NCBI GenBank assembly: GCA_023558315.1
Contig: JAMJVX010000008.1
Coordinates: 1 to 34,197 of the forward strand
Direction of reading: 5' to 3'
Length of the DNA: 34,197 bases
From: Flavobacteriaceae bacterium
Lineage (GTDB): Bacteria > Bacteroidota > Bacteroidia > Flavobacteriales > Flavobacteriaceae
The position numbers were made by a program, and so were the translations under genes. Each line of letters begins with the position of its first letter. Within the stretch, counting starts at the first letter, position 1. Positions 17,847 through 26,515 of the stretch are shown here, in pieces. Below the pieces are notes generated by a model. The model was not told the DNA's origin and ran no database searches. It saw only the letters and a list, made by a program, of their open reading frames with translations.

Positions 17847-18720
17847 TACTTTTTTGATTTAACTCCCAAGCTCTAATTGTATTATATAATAACATAACAA
17901 TAGTCATCGGTCCTACTCCACCTGGAACAGGGGTAATATAACTCGCTTTTTTAGAGACTGCTTCAAAATCGACATCCCCTTTTAGCGAATACCCTTTAAG
18001 TTTTGTTTTATCCGTCACACGAGTAATTCCAACATCTATAACTACAACTCCTTCTTTTACCATATCATCTTTAATAAACTCGGGTATCCCTAATGCGGAT
18101 ATGATAATATCTGCTTGCTTAGTTAACTCTTGTAAATTAGTAGTTTTACTATGTGCAACTGTCACTGTGGAATTTTTTCCTTTTTGACTCATTAAAATAC
18201 TGATTGGACGTCCTACAATATGACTTCGTCCAAGGACTACACATTGTTTTGAGCTAGTATCTATTTTATATCTATCTAATAATTCAATAATTCCTAATGG
18301 AGTGGCAGGTATAAAAGTTGGCATCCCCAAAGCCATTTTTCCAAAATTTGAAGGGTGAAATCCATCTACATCTTTCTGTGGAGATATTTCATTTATTACC
18401 TTTTGTTCATCTATGTGTTTAGGTAAGGGAAGTTGCACTATATACCCATCAATATCATTATCTTCATTGATTTTTTTTATCTCTTCTAGTAATGAATTTT
18501 CCGTAATATCTGATTCAAACTGCGTAAGAGTAGAACGAATACCTACCTTTTTACATGCAGTGATTTTATTATTTACATACGTTAAACTTGCTCCATTATT
18601 TCCTACCAATACTGCCTTTAGGTGTGGCGTTCTATGGGAAGTGTTTTTAATTTTATCTACCTTTAATTTTAATTCTTCTTTAATAGTCTCTGCTACTTTT
18701 TTCCCTTCTAATAAATTCAT
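17839..18720 (-). CDS. folD: Methylenetetrahydrofolate dehydrogenase/cyclohydrolase FolD
   Basis: The 293-residue bifunctional cytosolic enzyme converts 5,10-methylene-THF to 10-formyl-THF for purine and formyl-Met synthesis. Seen: the catalytic Tyr/Lys pair in LTYVNNKITACKKVGI, DGYIVQLPLPKHID, PQKDVDGFHPSN, the NADP loop VVLGRSHIVGRP, and the C-terminal signature TPVPGGVGPMTI. I start at ATG 18720 (MNLLEGKKVAE); a TTG nine bases upstream would add only three residues and lies in the leader. The gene diverges from uvrA and overlaps the SCO gene by 8 bases at its end. Confidence 0.96.
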   Translation of the reverse strand: MNLLEGKKVAETIKEELKLKVDKIKNTSHRTPHLKAVLVGNNGASLTYVNNKITACKKVGIRSTLTQFESDITENSLLEEIKKINEDNDIDGYIVQLPLPKHIDEQKVINEISPQKDVDGFHPSNFGKMALGMPTFIPATPLGIIELLDRYKIDTSSKQCVVLGRSHIVGRPISILMSQKGKNSTVTVAHSKTTNLQELTKQADIIISALGIPEFIKDDMVKEGVVVIDVGITRVTDKTKLKGYSLKGDVDFEAVSKKASYITPVPGGVGPMTIVMLLYNTIRAWELNQKSNA

Positions 18721-18739
18721 TGAATGCAAATATGTTCTG

Positions 18740-18758
18740 CAAAGATATAATATCTTTG
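18740..18758. promoter_or_regulatory. Back-to-back -7 elements of folD and uvrA in a 19-base palindrome
   Basis: CAAAGATAT-A-ATATCTTTG is a perfect inverted repeat. TATCTTTG on the plus strand (18751-18758) is 11 bases before the uvrA ATG; the same element on the minus strand (18747-18740) is 19 bases before the folD ATG. Each -33 region would fall near or inside the other gene's start region, so the two promoters share almost all their DNA. Confidence 0.6.
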
Positions 18759-18769
18759 TTTTTTTTTAA

Positions 18770-21547
18770 ATGAAAAATATCCATTCATTAGATTCTAAGA
18801 AATATATCATAATAAAAGGGGCAAAACTTCATAATCTTAAAAATGTAGATGTCGCAATTCCTCGTAATAAGTTCATTGTATTTACTGGAGTTTCTGGGTC
18901 TGGCAAATCTTCTTTAGTTTTTGATACTTTATACGCCGAAGGGCAACGAAGATATGTAGAAAGTTTATCTTCTTACGCTAGACAATTTTTAGGACGATTG
19001 AAAAAGCCTAAAGTAGATCAAATCAAAGGAATTGCCCCTGCTATTGCGATTGAACAAAAAACCGTTAACAATAATCCACGGTCTACTGTTGGTACTAAAA
19101 CAGAAATCTATGATTATTTGAAATTATTATTTGCAAGAATTGGAACTGTATATAGTCCCAGCGGAGAAGTAGTTAGAAAGGATACTGTTTCTGATGTTAT
19201 TAATCAAATTAAAAAATATCCTAAAGGAGAAAAAATCCTATTACTATTTCCTGTTAACTCTAAAGGTAATTCTGATATACTTAAAATCATTCAAACAAAA
19301 GGATTTGCTCGTATATTTCATAATGGTGAAGTTATAAATATTAATGATGCTCTTCAAAAAAAGGAACTTTCAAATTTTCAAGTTGTTTTAGATAGATTTA
19401 TAGTCTCTCATGAGGAAGATTTCTATACTCAAATAGCCTCTAATATAGAACTTGCTTTTTTTGAGGGAAATAAAAAATGTTCGCTTTATGAAGTAAATAC
19501 CAAAAAAGAAATTTCATTTTCTAATACCTTAGAAATGGAGGGTATTACTTTTCTAGAGCCAAATGTTCACCTTTTTAACGCCAACAATCCTATTGGTGCA
19601 TGTCAAAAATGCGAAGGTTACGGAAAAATAATTGGTATCGATCCTGCATTAGTAATTCCAAACTCATCTCAATCAGTATATGAGGGAGCAATAGCTCCAT
19701 GGAAAGGAGAAAGTAGAAGTAAGCACCTTGCTAAACTAGTTGATAATGCGTTTCATTTTAATTTTCCTATTCATCGACCTTATTTTGAACTTACTAAAAA
19801 AGAAAAAGACCTTTTGTGGAATGGAAATAAATATTTTACTGGAATTAATGATTTTTTTAAAAAAATAGAATCTAAAAAGTATAAGATACAAAATAGAGTT
19901 TTATTAGCAAGATATAGAGGGAAAACAACATGCGATAATTGTTGCGGGAGCGGCCTTAAAACAGAAGCATTGTATGTTAAAATAGCCGGTAAAACTATTT
20001 GGGAATTAGTTTCTATGCCATTAGATGAACTTGGAGAGTTTTTTAATACAATTTCACTTTCAAAACATGATAATACAATTGCTGAAAGACTTCTAAAAGA
20101 AATAAAATACAGAATAGATGTGTTATTAAATTTAGGACTAGATTACCTCCAATTAAGTAGAAAATCTTCAACACTCTCTGGTGGAGAGTCACAAAGAATT
20201 AATTTGGCGACTTCTCTAGGAAGTGGGCTTGTAGGAGCTATCTATATTCTAGATGAACCTAGTATAGGATTACATCCTAAAGATACCAAAAAACTCCTTG
20301 GTGTTTTAAAGAAATTACAAGAAGTTGGAAATACAGTCATTGTTGTTGAACATGAGGAAGAAATTATTAAAGCGGCGGATCAAATAATTGATATGGGACC
20401 TAAAGCAGGAAGTCTAGGGGGTGAGGTTGTAGGTTATGGAACTATAAAAGATCTTCAAAATAATGATAGTCTTACTGGTAAATATTTAAGTGGAACTCTA
20501 GAAATAGAAACTCCAAAACAAGCACGTATTTCAAAAAATTATATTGAACTAGTTGGAGCCAAAGCAAATAATCTTAAAAATATTAATGTTAAAATTCCGC
20601 TTAATACTATTACAGTTATTACAGGAGTATCGGGAAGCGGAAAAACTACATTAGTTAAAAAAATTCTTTACCCTGCTCTTTTACAAAAACTAGGAGTTTA
20701 TAAATATAAACCTGAGGATTTTTCTGAATTAAAAGGAGATTTTTCGGAGATAAAAAATATTGAATTTATAGATCAAAACCCCATAGGGAAATCATCAAGG
20801 TCTAATCCAGTGACATATATTAAAGTCTTTGACGCTATAAGAAATCTCTATGCTGAACAACCGCTCTCAAAATTGAGAAACTACAAACCAAAACATTTTT
20901 CTTTTAATATTGAGGGAGGGAGATGCGATACTTGTAACGGAGAAGGCGTATTAAATATAGAAATGCAATTTATGGCAGATGTGACATTGCCATGTGAAGT
21001 ATGTAATGGAAAAAAATTCAAAAAGGAAATATTAGAAATAAAATTCAATGACTTATCTATTTATGATATTTTAAATTTAACGGTAGATGATGCTATTCTT
21101 TTCTTTAAAAAAAACACGCAAAATAAAATTGCAGAAAAATTACTTCCGCTTCAAAAAGTAGGGCTAGGTTATGTAAAACTTGGACAATCTTCTACAACGT
21201 TTTCTGGGGGAGAAGCACAACGAATAAAACTTGCTTATTTTATAGGTTTAGGAAATACTAATTCTAATACATTATTCATTTTTGATGAGCCCACTACAGG
21301 GTTACATTTTCATGATATTAAAAAATTAATCTCTTCGTTTAATATATTAATAGAAAATAACCACTCTATTCTAATTATTGAACACAATATTGAAATTATA
21401 AAAATTGCAGATTACATAATTGACCTAGGTCCAGGGGGAGGAAAACACGGGGGTAATATTGTAGCTGAAGGGATTCCAAATGAAATTATAACTAATGAAA
21501 ATTCTATTACAGGAACTTATTTAAAAAGTAAAATAATTAATACATAA
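18770..21547 (+). CDS. uvrA: Excinuclease ABC subunit A
   Basis: The 925-residue ATPase detects helix-distorting DNA damage and loads UvrB in nucleotide excision repair. Seen: first Walker A GVSGSGKSS (about 42) with YAEGQRRYVESLSSYARQFL; first ABC signature TLSGGESQRINLATSLGSG and ILDEPSIGLHPKD (about 470-505); second Walker A GVSGSGKTT (about 622); zinc module CDTCNGEG...CEVCNGKKF (about 721-749); second signature TFSGGEAQRIKLA and FDEPTTGLHFHD (about 813-850). CQKCEGYGK and CDNCCGSG are present in the first half, but the first CxxC of the classical N-terminal zinc finger appears reduced to one Cys (GNKKCSLYE). The leader from the -7 element is very short. Confidence 0.96.
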   Translation: MKNIHSLDSKKYIIIKGAKLHNLKNVDVAIPRNKFIVFTGVSGSGKSSLVFDTLYAEGQRRYVESLSSYARQFLGRLKKPKVDQIKGIAPAIAIEQKTVNNNPRSTVGTKTEIYDYLKLLFARIGTVYSPSGEVVRKDTVSDVINQIKKYPKGEKILLLFPVNSKGNSDILKIIQTKGFARIFHNGEVININDALQKKELSNFQVVLDRFIVSHEEDFYTQIASNIELAFFEGNKKCSLYEVNTKKEISFSNTLEMEGITFLEPNVHLFNANNPIGACQKCEGYGKIIGIDPALVIPNSSQSVYEGAIAPWKGESRSKHLAKLVDNAFHFNFPIHRPYFELTKKEKDLLWNGNKYFTGINDFFKKIESKKYKIQNRVLLARYRGKTTCDNCCGSGLKTEALYVKIAGKTIWELVSMPLDELGEFFNTISLSKHDNTIAERLLKEIKYRIDVLLNLGLDYLQLSRKSSTLSGGESQRINLATSLGSGLVGAIYILDEPSIGLHPKDTKKLLGVLKKLQEVGNTVIVVEHEEEIIKAADQIIDMGPKAGSLGGEVVGYGTIKDLQNNDSLTGKYLSGTLEIETPKQARISKNYIELVGAKANNLKNINVKIPLNTITVITGVSGSGKTTLVKKILYPALLQKLGVYKYKPEDFSELKGDFSEIKNIEFIDQNPIGKSSRSNPVTYIKVFDAIRNLYAEQPLSKLRNYKPKHFSFNIEGGRCDTCNGEGVLNIEMQFMADVTLPCEVCNGKKFKKEILEIKFNDLSIYDILNLTVDDAILFFKKNTQNKIAEKLLPLQKVGLGYVKLGQSSTTFSGGEAQRIKLAYFIGLGNTNSNTLFIFDEPTTGLHFHDIKKLISSFNILIENNHSILIIEHNIEIIKIADYIIDLGPGGGKHGGNIVAEGIPNEIITNENSITGTYLKSKIINT

Positions 21548-21555
21548 AAACGTTA

Positions 21556-21582
21556 TATTTTTGTTATCTTATTTTACTTTTG
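21556..21582 (+). promoter_or_regulatory. Two tandem -7 elements before the T9SS cargo gene
   Basis: TATTTTTG (21556-21563) and TACTTTTG (21575-21582) both match TAnnTTTG. They lie 27 and 8 bases before the ATG at 21591. Either could start the cargo/SprF-like transcript; the nearer one would give an almost leaderless mRNA. Confidence 0.45.
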
Positions 21583-21590
21583 TAGTTTTT

Positions 21591-22592
21591 ATGTTAATTT
21601 CTAAAAAAGATTTCTTTATTATTTCTATCGCCTTATGTTGTTGTATTATAACTAATGCACAACAAGTAAGTGTAGCAAGTAATTTATTTATAAAAAGCGG
21701 CACAAATGTATTCGTTAATGGGAATATTAATCTCCTTAATGAGGGAGCAGATAATATTATAGGAGGACGGGACGATAATGGAGGTTCTGCAGTATTAAAT
21801 TTACTTGATGGAACTATTACTTCAACCAATGGTTCTTTTACATCTGCAAAAGTAAAAACAAAAAAGAAAGAATTTCTTTTTCCTATAGGACATAAAAATG
21901 TGATACATGAAATGAAAATTGAAAAAGAAAATGATGATAGTTCATCTTTAGATGTAATATATTGGCGAAATACTCCAGCCAATAATCAAAATATTTCTGA
22001 CGAACTTTCTTCAATAATAGATAGTTATTATTGGAAAATAAGTGGAACAGGAAATGCGAAAATTTCTTTTTCATGGAATAGTTTTTCCAATCTTTCTGAT
22101 TTATTAGGAAACGCATCAAATCTGACGAATCTAAAAATAGCAGCATACAATTCTTCTACCCAACTGTGGGAATTAATTCCTTCTACAATTCTAGCAGAAG
22201 ATTTTCAAGGAAATGCTCAAAACGGTCTTGTATCTGGTGTATTGACTACTGATAATAATATTTCCCTTTCTAGCTATACAGATTTTACCCTAGGTATTGC
22301 TACTGACGATTCTATAGATTTAATAGTGACCACTACTTTTACCCCTAATGGAGATGGAGTGAATGATTTATGGGTTATCAAATTTATAGAGGAATACCCA
22401 AACAGTAAAATATCAGTTTATGATAAGTGGGGGAAATTAGTTTATTTCAAAGAAAATAATTATACAAATAATTGGGATGGTTCACATATAAATACAAACC
22501 AACTTTTACCAGCCGCTCCATATTATTATCTTATTGATATCAATAATAATGGTACAGTTGATAAACAAGGATGGGTCTATATTACCTATTAG
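21591..22592 (+). CDS. T9SS cargo protein with type B (gliding-type) C-terminal sorting domain
   Basis: Encodes 333 residues. The N-terminus MLISKKDFFIISIALCCCIITNAQQ is a signal peptide. The middle is a beta-rich region with FLFPIGHKNVIHEMKIE and YYWKISGTGNAKISFSWN. The last 85 residues are the CHU_C/gliding-motility-associated domain: TTFTPNGDGVNDLWVIKFIEEYP, ISVYDKWGKLVYF, NNWDGSH, LPAAPYYYLIDINNNG, QGWVYI. This domain routes proteins to the type IX secretion channel in the outer membrane. An upstream in-frame TTG (21561) would spoil the signal peptide, so I use ATG 21591. The next gene, 5 bases downstream, is a PorP/SprF-like protein, which in SprB-type systems is needed for export or surface attachment of exactly such cargo. 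Confidence 0.88.
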   Translation: MLISKKDFFIISIALCCCIITNAQQVSVASNLFIKSGTNVFVNGNINLLNEGADNIIGGRDDNGGSAVLNLLDGTITSTNGSFTSAKVKTKKKEFLFPIGHKNVIHEMKIEKENDDSSSLDVIYWRNTPANNQNISDELSSIIDSYYWKISGTGNAKISFSWNSFSNLSDLLGNASNLTNLKIAAYNSSTQLWELIPSTILAEDFQGNAQNGLVSGVLTTDNNISLSSYTDFTLGIATDDSIDLIVTTTFTPNGDGVNDLWVIKFIEEYPNSKISVYDKWGKLVYFKENNYTNNWDGSHINTNQLLPAAPYYYLIDINNNGTVDKQGWVYITY

Positions 22593-22597
22593 AAAAA

Positions 22598-23662
22598 ATG
22601 AAAAAGCATAGTTATTTACTTATTATTTTATTTTTCTTTTGTCTTTCAAAAATCAATGGGCAACAAGATTTCTATTTTAATATGTTTAACTACCACCTAA
22701 ATCTAATTAACCCTGCTGCTGCAGGTAAAACATTTGGTGATGAACTCATTTTGTCATACAAATATCAATGGATAGGTATAGAAGAGTCACCTCAAAGTTC
22801 TGCCATTTCTTTTAACTCTGCTATAAGTAATAAGTTTAATCTTGGGGCTGTTGTTTTAAATGATAGGACATTTATTGAAACCCAAACACAACTATTCGGG
22901 CAAGCTTCTTATTTAGTCCCATTATCAAATAGTGTAGAATTATTTTTAGGCTTACAATTAGGAGGAAATAATTTTAGTGTAAATTTTAATAATCCTACTA
23001 CTCCAGGGGTTCAAACAGGAATAGAGGATACAAGTATAGTAAATTATAGTAATTTTCTTCCAAATGTAGGAGCTGGAGTATTTTTAAACATCAGTAATAA
23101 CTATTATATAACTTTATCAGCACCCAAAATTCTTGAATCAAAAAGGTTTAAAGAAAATGAAGGGTTTGTTGCTAATGCAACAGATAAAATGCATCTCTAT
23201 TTTGGAGGAGGAGCTACAAATATTTATTTAACCCCAACTTTAGGTTTTAATTTTTCTATGATTGGAAGGTATGTAAATGGTGTCACTCCTTCTGTATTAG
23301 TTAATGCTGGAATTTCTATACAAAATAGAGTTAATTTTGACATTGGATATTTTGACGGAAATGCTGTAAATTTAAACGTTCTGACAAATATTAATAATTA
23401 TTTTTCTACAGGTATTTCTTACCAAAATAATTTGTTTTCTGATATTTCTCTTGTAACTGGGGGAACAGCTGAGATTATAGTAAAATACAACTTAACAGGA
23501 AATAATAATGAAAGAACATATTATAACGATAATTTCATTAGACAACCCGTAAAAGAGAACAATAAGTCAAAAACTAATAAAAAACCCTTTAATAGAAGAA
23601 ATAATCGTAATAAAGGCGCAATACCAACTAGTAGATCGCAAAAACGTACAAAACAAGGGTAA
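22598..23662 (+). CDS. PorP/SprF family outer-membrane protein of type IX secretion
   Basis: Encodes 354 residues. The signal peptide MKKHSYLLIILFFFCLSKINGQQ is followed by the family's entry motif DFYFNMFNYHLNLINPAAAG. Beta-barrel-like strands rich in alternating hydrophobic residues follow, with YKYQWIGIEESPQSSAISFN, NKFNLGAVVLND, and FNFSMIGRYVNG...PSVLVNAGI. I start at ATG 22598 rather than at 22571, whose frame would overlap the upstream gene and add nine residues before the signal peptide. The C-terminal 40 residues form an unusual Lys/Arg/Asn-rich tail (NKKPFNRRNNRNKG and onward), which may reach into the periplasm or bind peptidoglycan; that is speculation. It is co-transcribed with the upstream type B cargo and probably serves it. 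Confidence 0.88.
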   Translation: MKKHSYLLIILFFFCLSKINGQQDFYFNMFNYHLNLINPAAAGKTFGDELILSYKYQWIGIEESPQSSAISFNSAISNKFNLGAVVLNDRTFIETQTQLFGQASYLVPLSNSVELFLGLQLGGNNFSVNFNNPTTPGVQTGIEDTSIVNYSNFLPNVGAGVFLNISNNYYITLSAPKILESKRFKENEGFVANATDKMHLYFGGGATNIYLTPTLGFNFSMIGRYVNGVTPSVLVNAGISIQNRVNFDIGYFDGNAVNLNVLTNINNYFSTGISYQNNLFSDISLVTGGTAEIIVKYNLTGNNNERTYYNDNFIRQPVKENNKSKTNKKPFNRRNNRNKGAIPTSRSQKRTKQG

Positions 23663-23667
23663 CCCTT
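23655..23667. terminator. Weak hairpin between convergent genes
   Basis: AAGGGT-A-ACCCTT covers the stop codon of the PorP/SprF-like gene and is followed by TTTA. As RNA it would make at best a 5-pair stem with a TAA loop. It could help termination from either side, but it lacks a U-tract. Confidence 0.25.
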
Positions 23668-23685
23668 TTAAAGTACATAGAAAAA

Positions 23686-24336
23686 TTACTTTACTTTCAA
23701 TTCTTCATTAATTCCAAGTACATTTTCTTGAATATACTTATTTAGAAATGCCTCTGAAAAAAAATCTTTTCCTTGAATTTGTAATACATCTTTAATTTGA
23801 TAAATTGGAATTTTTAAAAAAGTAGATAAATACGAAACTGATAATGGAGCATATGTATAATGCCATGGTTCATAATTAAATCCGTTCCTATTTGAATCTT
23901 TGGTGTACACTAATTTAAATCCATATAAGTGTGCATTCTTATTTAGCCATTGATGTAATCTGAAAAATATTTGATTTTCTTCAAAAAAGATAGGCTGTAA
24001 TTCATATTCCTCTAAGTTATTTTCCTCTATAATATCAATATCAGTCCCCCAATGATGTCTGGATGTTCCTGGTAATGCAGAATATTCTTTTACTTTATTG
24101 ATTGCTGATTTAGGAGAATAACCCTTTTTTATATAGTTATCATATTTTCTATTCCAAATCCTCTTTTGAAAATCAAAACTTCTATATCCTGATTTTAATT
24201 TAATAAAAATACCTTCTTTTTTCGCATTCAAAACCATTTCTTGAAATGCTGTATTCACTTCTGGCAAAAGAGTATTTATTAGTTTTGGAATTGACATTCC
24301 CATCAAAAATTCATAATTATCTTTATTAAAAATCAT
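23686..24336 (-). CDS. M15/VanY-type D,D-carboxypeptidase-like protein
   Basis: Encodes 216 residues. Zinc peptidase motifs of the VanY/M15 family are all visible: KSGYRSFDFQ (about 48), SRHHWGTDIDI with the zinc His and Asp (about 95-105), and EPWHYTY with the catalytic Glu and a zinc His (about 166-172). The family trims terminal D-Ala from peptidoglycan peptides. No signal peptide is evident (MIFNKDNYEFLMGMSIPKL), so either export is unconventional or the substrate is cytosolic. It is the last gene of the minus-strand dnaX-GNAT operon, 10 bases after the GNAT stop, and converges with the PorP/SprF-like gene. Confidence 0.88.
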   Translation of the reverse strand: MIFNKDNYEFLMGMSIPKLINTLLPEVNTAFQEMVLNAKKEGIFIKLKSGYRSFDFQKRIWNRKYDNYIKKGYSPKSAINKVKEYSALPGTSRHHWGTDIDIIEENNLEEYELQPIFFEENQIFFRLHQWLNKNAHLYGFKLVYTKDSNRNGFNYEPWHYTYAPLSVSYLSTFLKIPIYQIKDVLQIQGKDFFSEAFLNKYIQENVLGINEELKVK

Positions 24337-24346
24337 TTTTAATTAT

Positions 24347-24790
24347 TTATAATGCTTTAACACAATTATAGTGTAACCCTATTTTTGGCAAATTAAATGG
24401 CTCTCCTATTATTACATAAGAATTTTTTACATAAAAACTTAATGCGTTTTCTCGAGCTTTTAACCATGACCATTTAATATTATTTAATTTCAATTTACCC
24501 TCTATTTTTTCTAATAAATAACTTCCTAAACCACTATCTCTATATTGTGCTAAAATAGCCATTCCTCTTATCCTACTTGAGGAAGCTAAATTATGGAAGC
24601 GTTCACTCATACTTGAAACAATGCCAATGATTATCTCTCCATGGTATAACCCTAAATGAATAGACGTATCTAATGTGTCTCCTTCCATTTTACAAGATTC
24701 AAAAGATTGACCCTGTCTTAATATTTTATGTCTTAATGAATATGTTTCATTATGAGAAATAGGTCTATATGTGATATTATCAAGATTCAA
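24347..24790 (-). CDS. GNAT family N-acetyltransferase
   Basis: The 147-residue cytosolic protein shows the acetyl-CoA loop of the family in RGMAILAQYRDSGLGSYLLEKIE (about 74-96; motif Q-x-x-x-x-G-L-G). An ARENALSFYVKNSYVIIGEPF segment typical of strand 6 follows. The natural substrate cannot be read. The start appears to be TTG at 24790: an in-frame stop lies two codons upstream and the next ATG (in KMEGD) would remove the N-terminal strand. It overlaps the end of the dnaX second frame by 11 bases, suggesting coupled translation. Confidence 0.82.
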   Translation of the reverse strand: MNLDNITYRPISHNETYSLRHKILRQGQSFESCKMEGDTLDTSIHLGLYHGEIIIGIVSSMSERFHNLASSSRIRGMAILAQYRDSGLGSYLLEKIEGKLKLNNIKWSWLKARENALSFYVKNSYVIIGEPFNLPKIGLHYNCVKAL

Positions 24791-26464
24791 ATTCTAGTTC
24801 AAATTCCTTAGTAAGAGATGATAGTTTAGGATTTGTTTTTATAAACTCTTTTAATTTATCATCATCTGTAAAAATATACTTTTTTTTATTTTCTATTTGT
24901 GTCCCCCTAAAAATCTCTATTTTAATCTTATAATTATTTAGTTTTTCTTTAAGAAAAGATAATAAGTTAGGTAAATCTATTTGTAATTCTTCTTTATTTA
25001 TTTCATTAGGTACTGTAAAGCTTATTAGATAATCCTCACTCAATTTAGGGGTATTGCTTTTTAATATAGCTGCTAAATTTATTTCCCCATTCTTTTCTTT
25101 TAATCCAATATATTCATCCCATTTAATTATAAGATTTTCAATTGAAAAGGGTGTGGCTATGTCTTTTTCTACTATTCTAGAATTAATTGATTGTTGCTGT
25201 TTTTCTAATGCTTTTATAGAATACTTAGAAGTTGTTTTAGTTGAAATATTTGTTTTTGAAACTACTTTACTAGTTTCAGAATGCAGCAACGGTTCTCTTA
25301 TTTGTGCTACTTTTTCATTATTTAAAGCAGGAATTTTATTTGAAGTGAGGTTATTCTTTAGTTCCGAATTTTTACGAGGAGGTGCAATTACTATTTTTTT
25401 TTTTCTTCATTAAAATGAAGTGAAGCTAATTGCATTAAACATAATTCTATTTGGAGATGCCCATTAATACTATTTTTATAACTGAGTTCATATTTGTTTA
25501 TAATATCTAACCCTTTTAAGAAATAATCTATAGTCTCTCTTTCAGATTGGCTTATATATTTATTTTTTATACTTTCATTAATTTCAAGCAACGGATTTGT
25601 GCTTTTATTCTTACAAAGTATTAAATCTCTATAATGAATGGCTAATCCTGAAATAAAATGATATGCATCAAATCCTTTTTCAATAATTTCATTAAATGTT
25701 AAAAGTACTTCTGGAATATTATCGTTTAATAATAGTTCTGTGATTTTTAGATAGGTTGTGGAATCTAAAATGTTTAAATTTTTAGATACTTCTGCCGTTG
25801 TTAGTTTTTTATTTGTAAAACTACTCATCCTGTCATAAATAGAAAGCGCATCACGCATTGCACCGTCTGCCTTTTGAGCAATAAGTTGTAGCGCCTCTTC
25901 TTCTGCTTTGACATCCTCTTTTTTAGCAATTTTAGCTAAATAATCTCTAGCATCTTTTATCGTAATTCTCTTAAAATCAAATATTTGACATCTTGATAAA
26001 ATTGTAGGGATAATTTTATGTTTTTCAGTTGTTGCTAAAATAAATATTACATGTTTGGGGGGTTCTTCTAGCGTTTTTAAAAAAGCATTAAAAGCTGCTG
26101 TAGACAGCATATGAACCTCGTCTATTATATAAGCTTTATATTTTCCTACTTGTGGAGGAATTCGAACCTGTTCATTCAATTTACGAATATCATCCACTGA
26201 ATTATTTGAAGCCGCATCTAATTCAAATATATTGAATGAAAAGTCTTCTTTAGATTCTTTAGATACAGATTTATTAATTTCTTTCGCTAAAATCCTAGCA
26301 CAAGTAGTCTTTCCTACTCCCCGAGGACCACAAAAAAGAATTGCTTGTGGAATTTTATTTTGCTGAATGGCATTTTCAAGAGTCTGAGTAATCGCTCTTT
26401 GACCTACGACGTCTTCAAAGGTTTGTGGGCGATATTTTAACGCTGATACTTGATATTGACTCAT
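24780..26464 (-). CDS. dnaX: DNA polymerase III gamma/tau subunit, split by a -1 frame change
   Basis: DnaX is the clamp-loader ATPase of the replicase. Frame 1 (26464 to 25391, 357 residues) has Walker A FCGPRGVGKTT (about 44), IDEVHMLSTAAFNAFLKTLEEPP (about 114) and the SRC sensor motif LSRCQIFDFKR, then ends FNEEKKK-stop. Frame 2 (25394 to 24780) has no ATG near its beginning. It continues exactly where a flavobacterial DnaX should: IVIAPPRKNS, a Ser/Thr/Lys linker, then the conserved C-terminal domain ENLIIKWDEYIGLKEKNGEINLAAILKSNTPK. Joining them by -1 at the A11 run gives about 561 residues, the normal length. So the gene may make a short gamma-like form (stop TAG) and a long tau-like form by slippage, or the run may be a mutation or sequencing error. 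It is first in an operon with the GNAT and M15 genes. Confidence 0.9.
25394..25404 (-). other. A11 slippery run in dnaX
   Basis: On the coding strand GAAG is followed by eleven A and then TAG, read GAA-GAA-AAA-AAA-AAA-TAG. It contains the A-AAA-AAA slippery heptamer several times and ends at the stop codon of frame 1. A -1 shift here enters the frame that encodes the rest of DnaX. Both ribosomal slippage (as in E. coli dnaX) and RNA polymerase slippage on an A run (as in Thermus dnaX) are established mechanisms at comparable sites. Confidence 0.75.
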
Positions 26465-26515
26465 TAAATTATAGAATTAATACTACGCTATTTTTTAATA
26501 CTAAAAAAATAGTGT

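Noticed and set aside
18721-18729. TTG start at 18729 for folD
   Set aside because: ATG 18720 gives the normal FolD N-terminus; the extra residues come from leader sequence.
24780-25289. Separate 169-residue minus-strand gene starting at TTG 25289
   Set aside because: The reading frame is open well upstream of this TTG to the A11 run, and the product is the C-terminal part of DnaX, so it is the second frame of dnaX and not a gene of its own.
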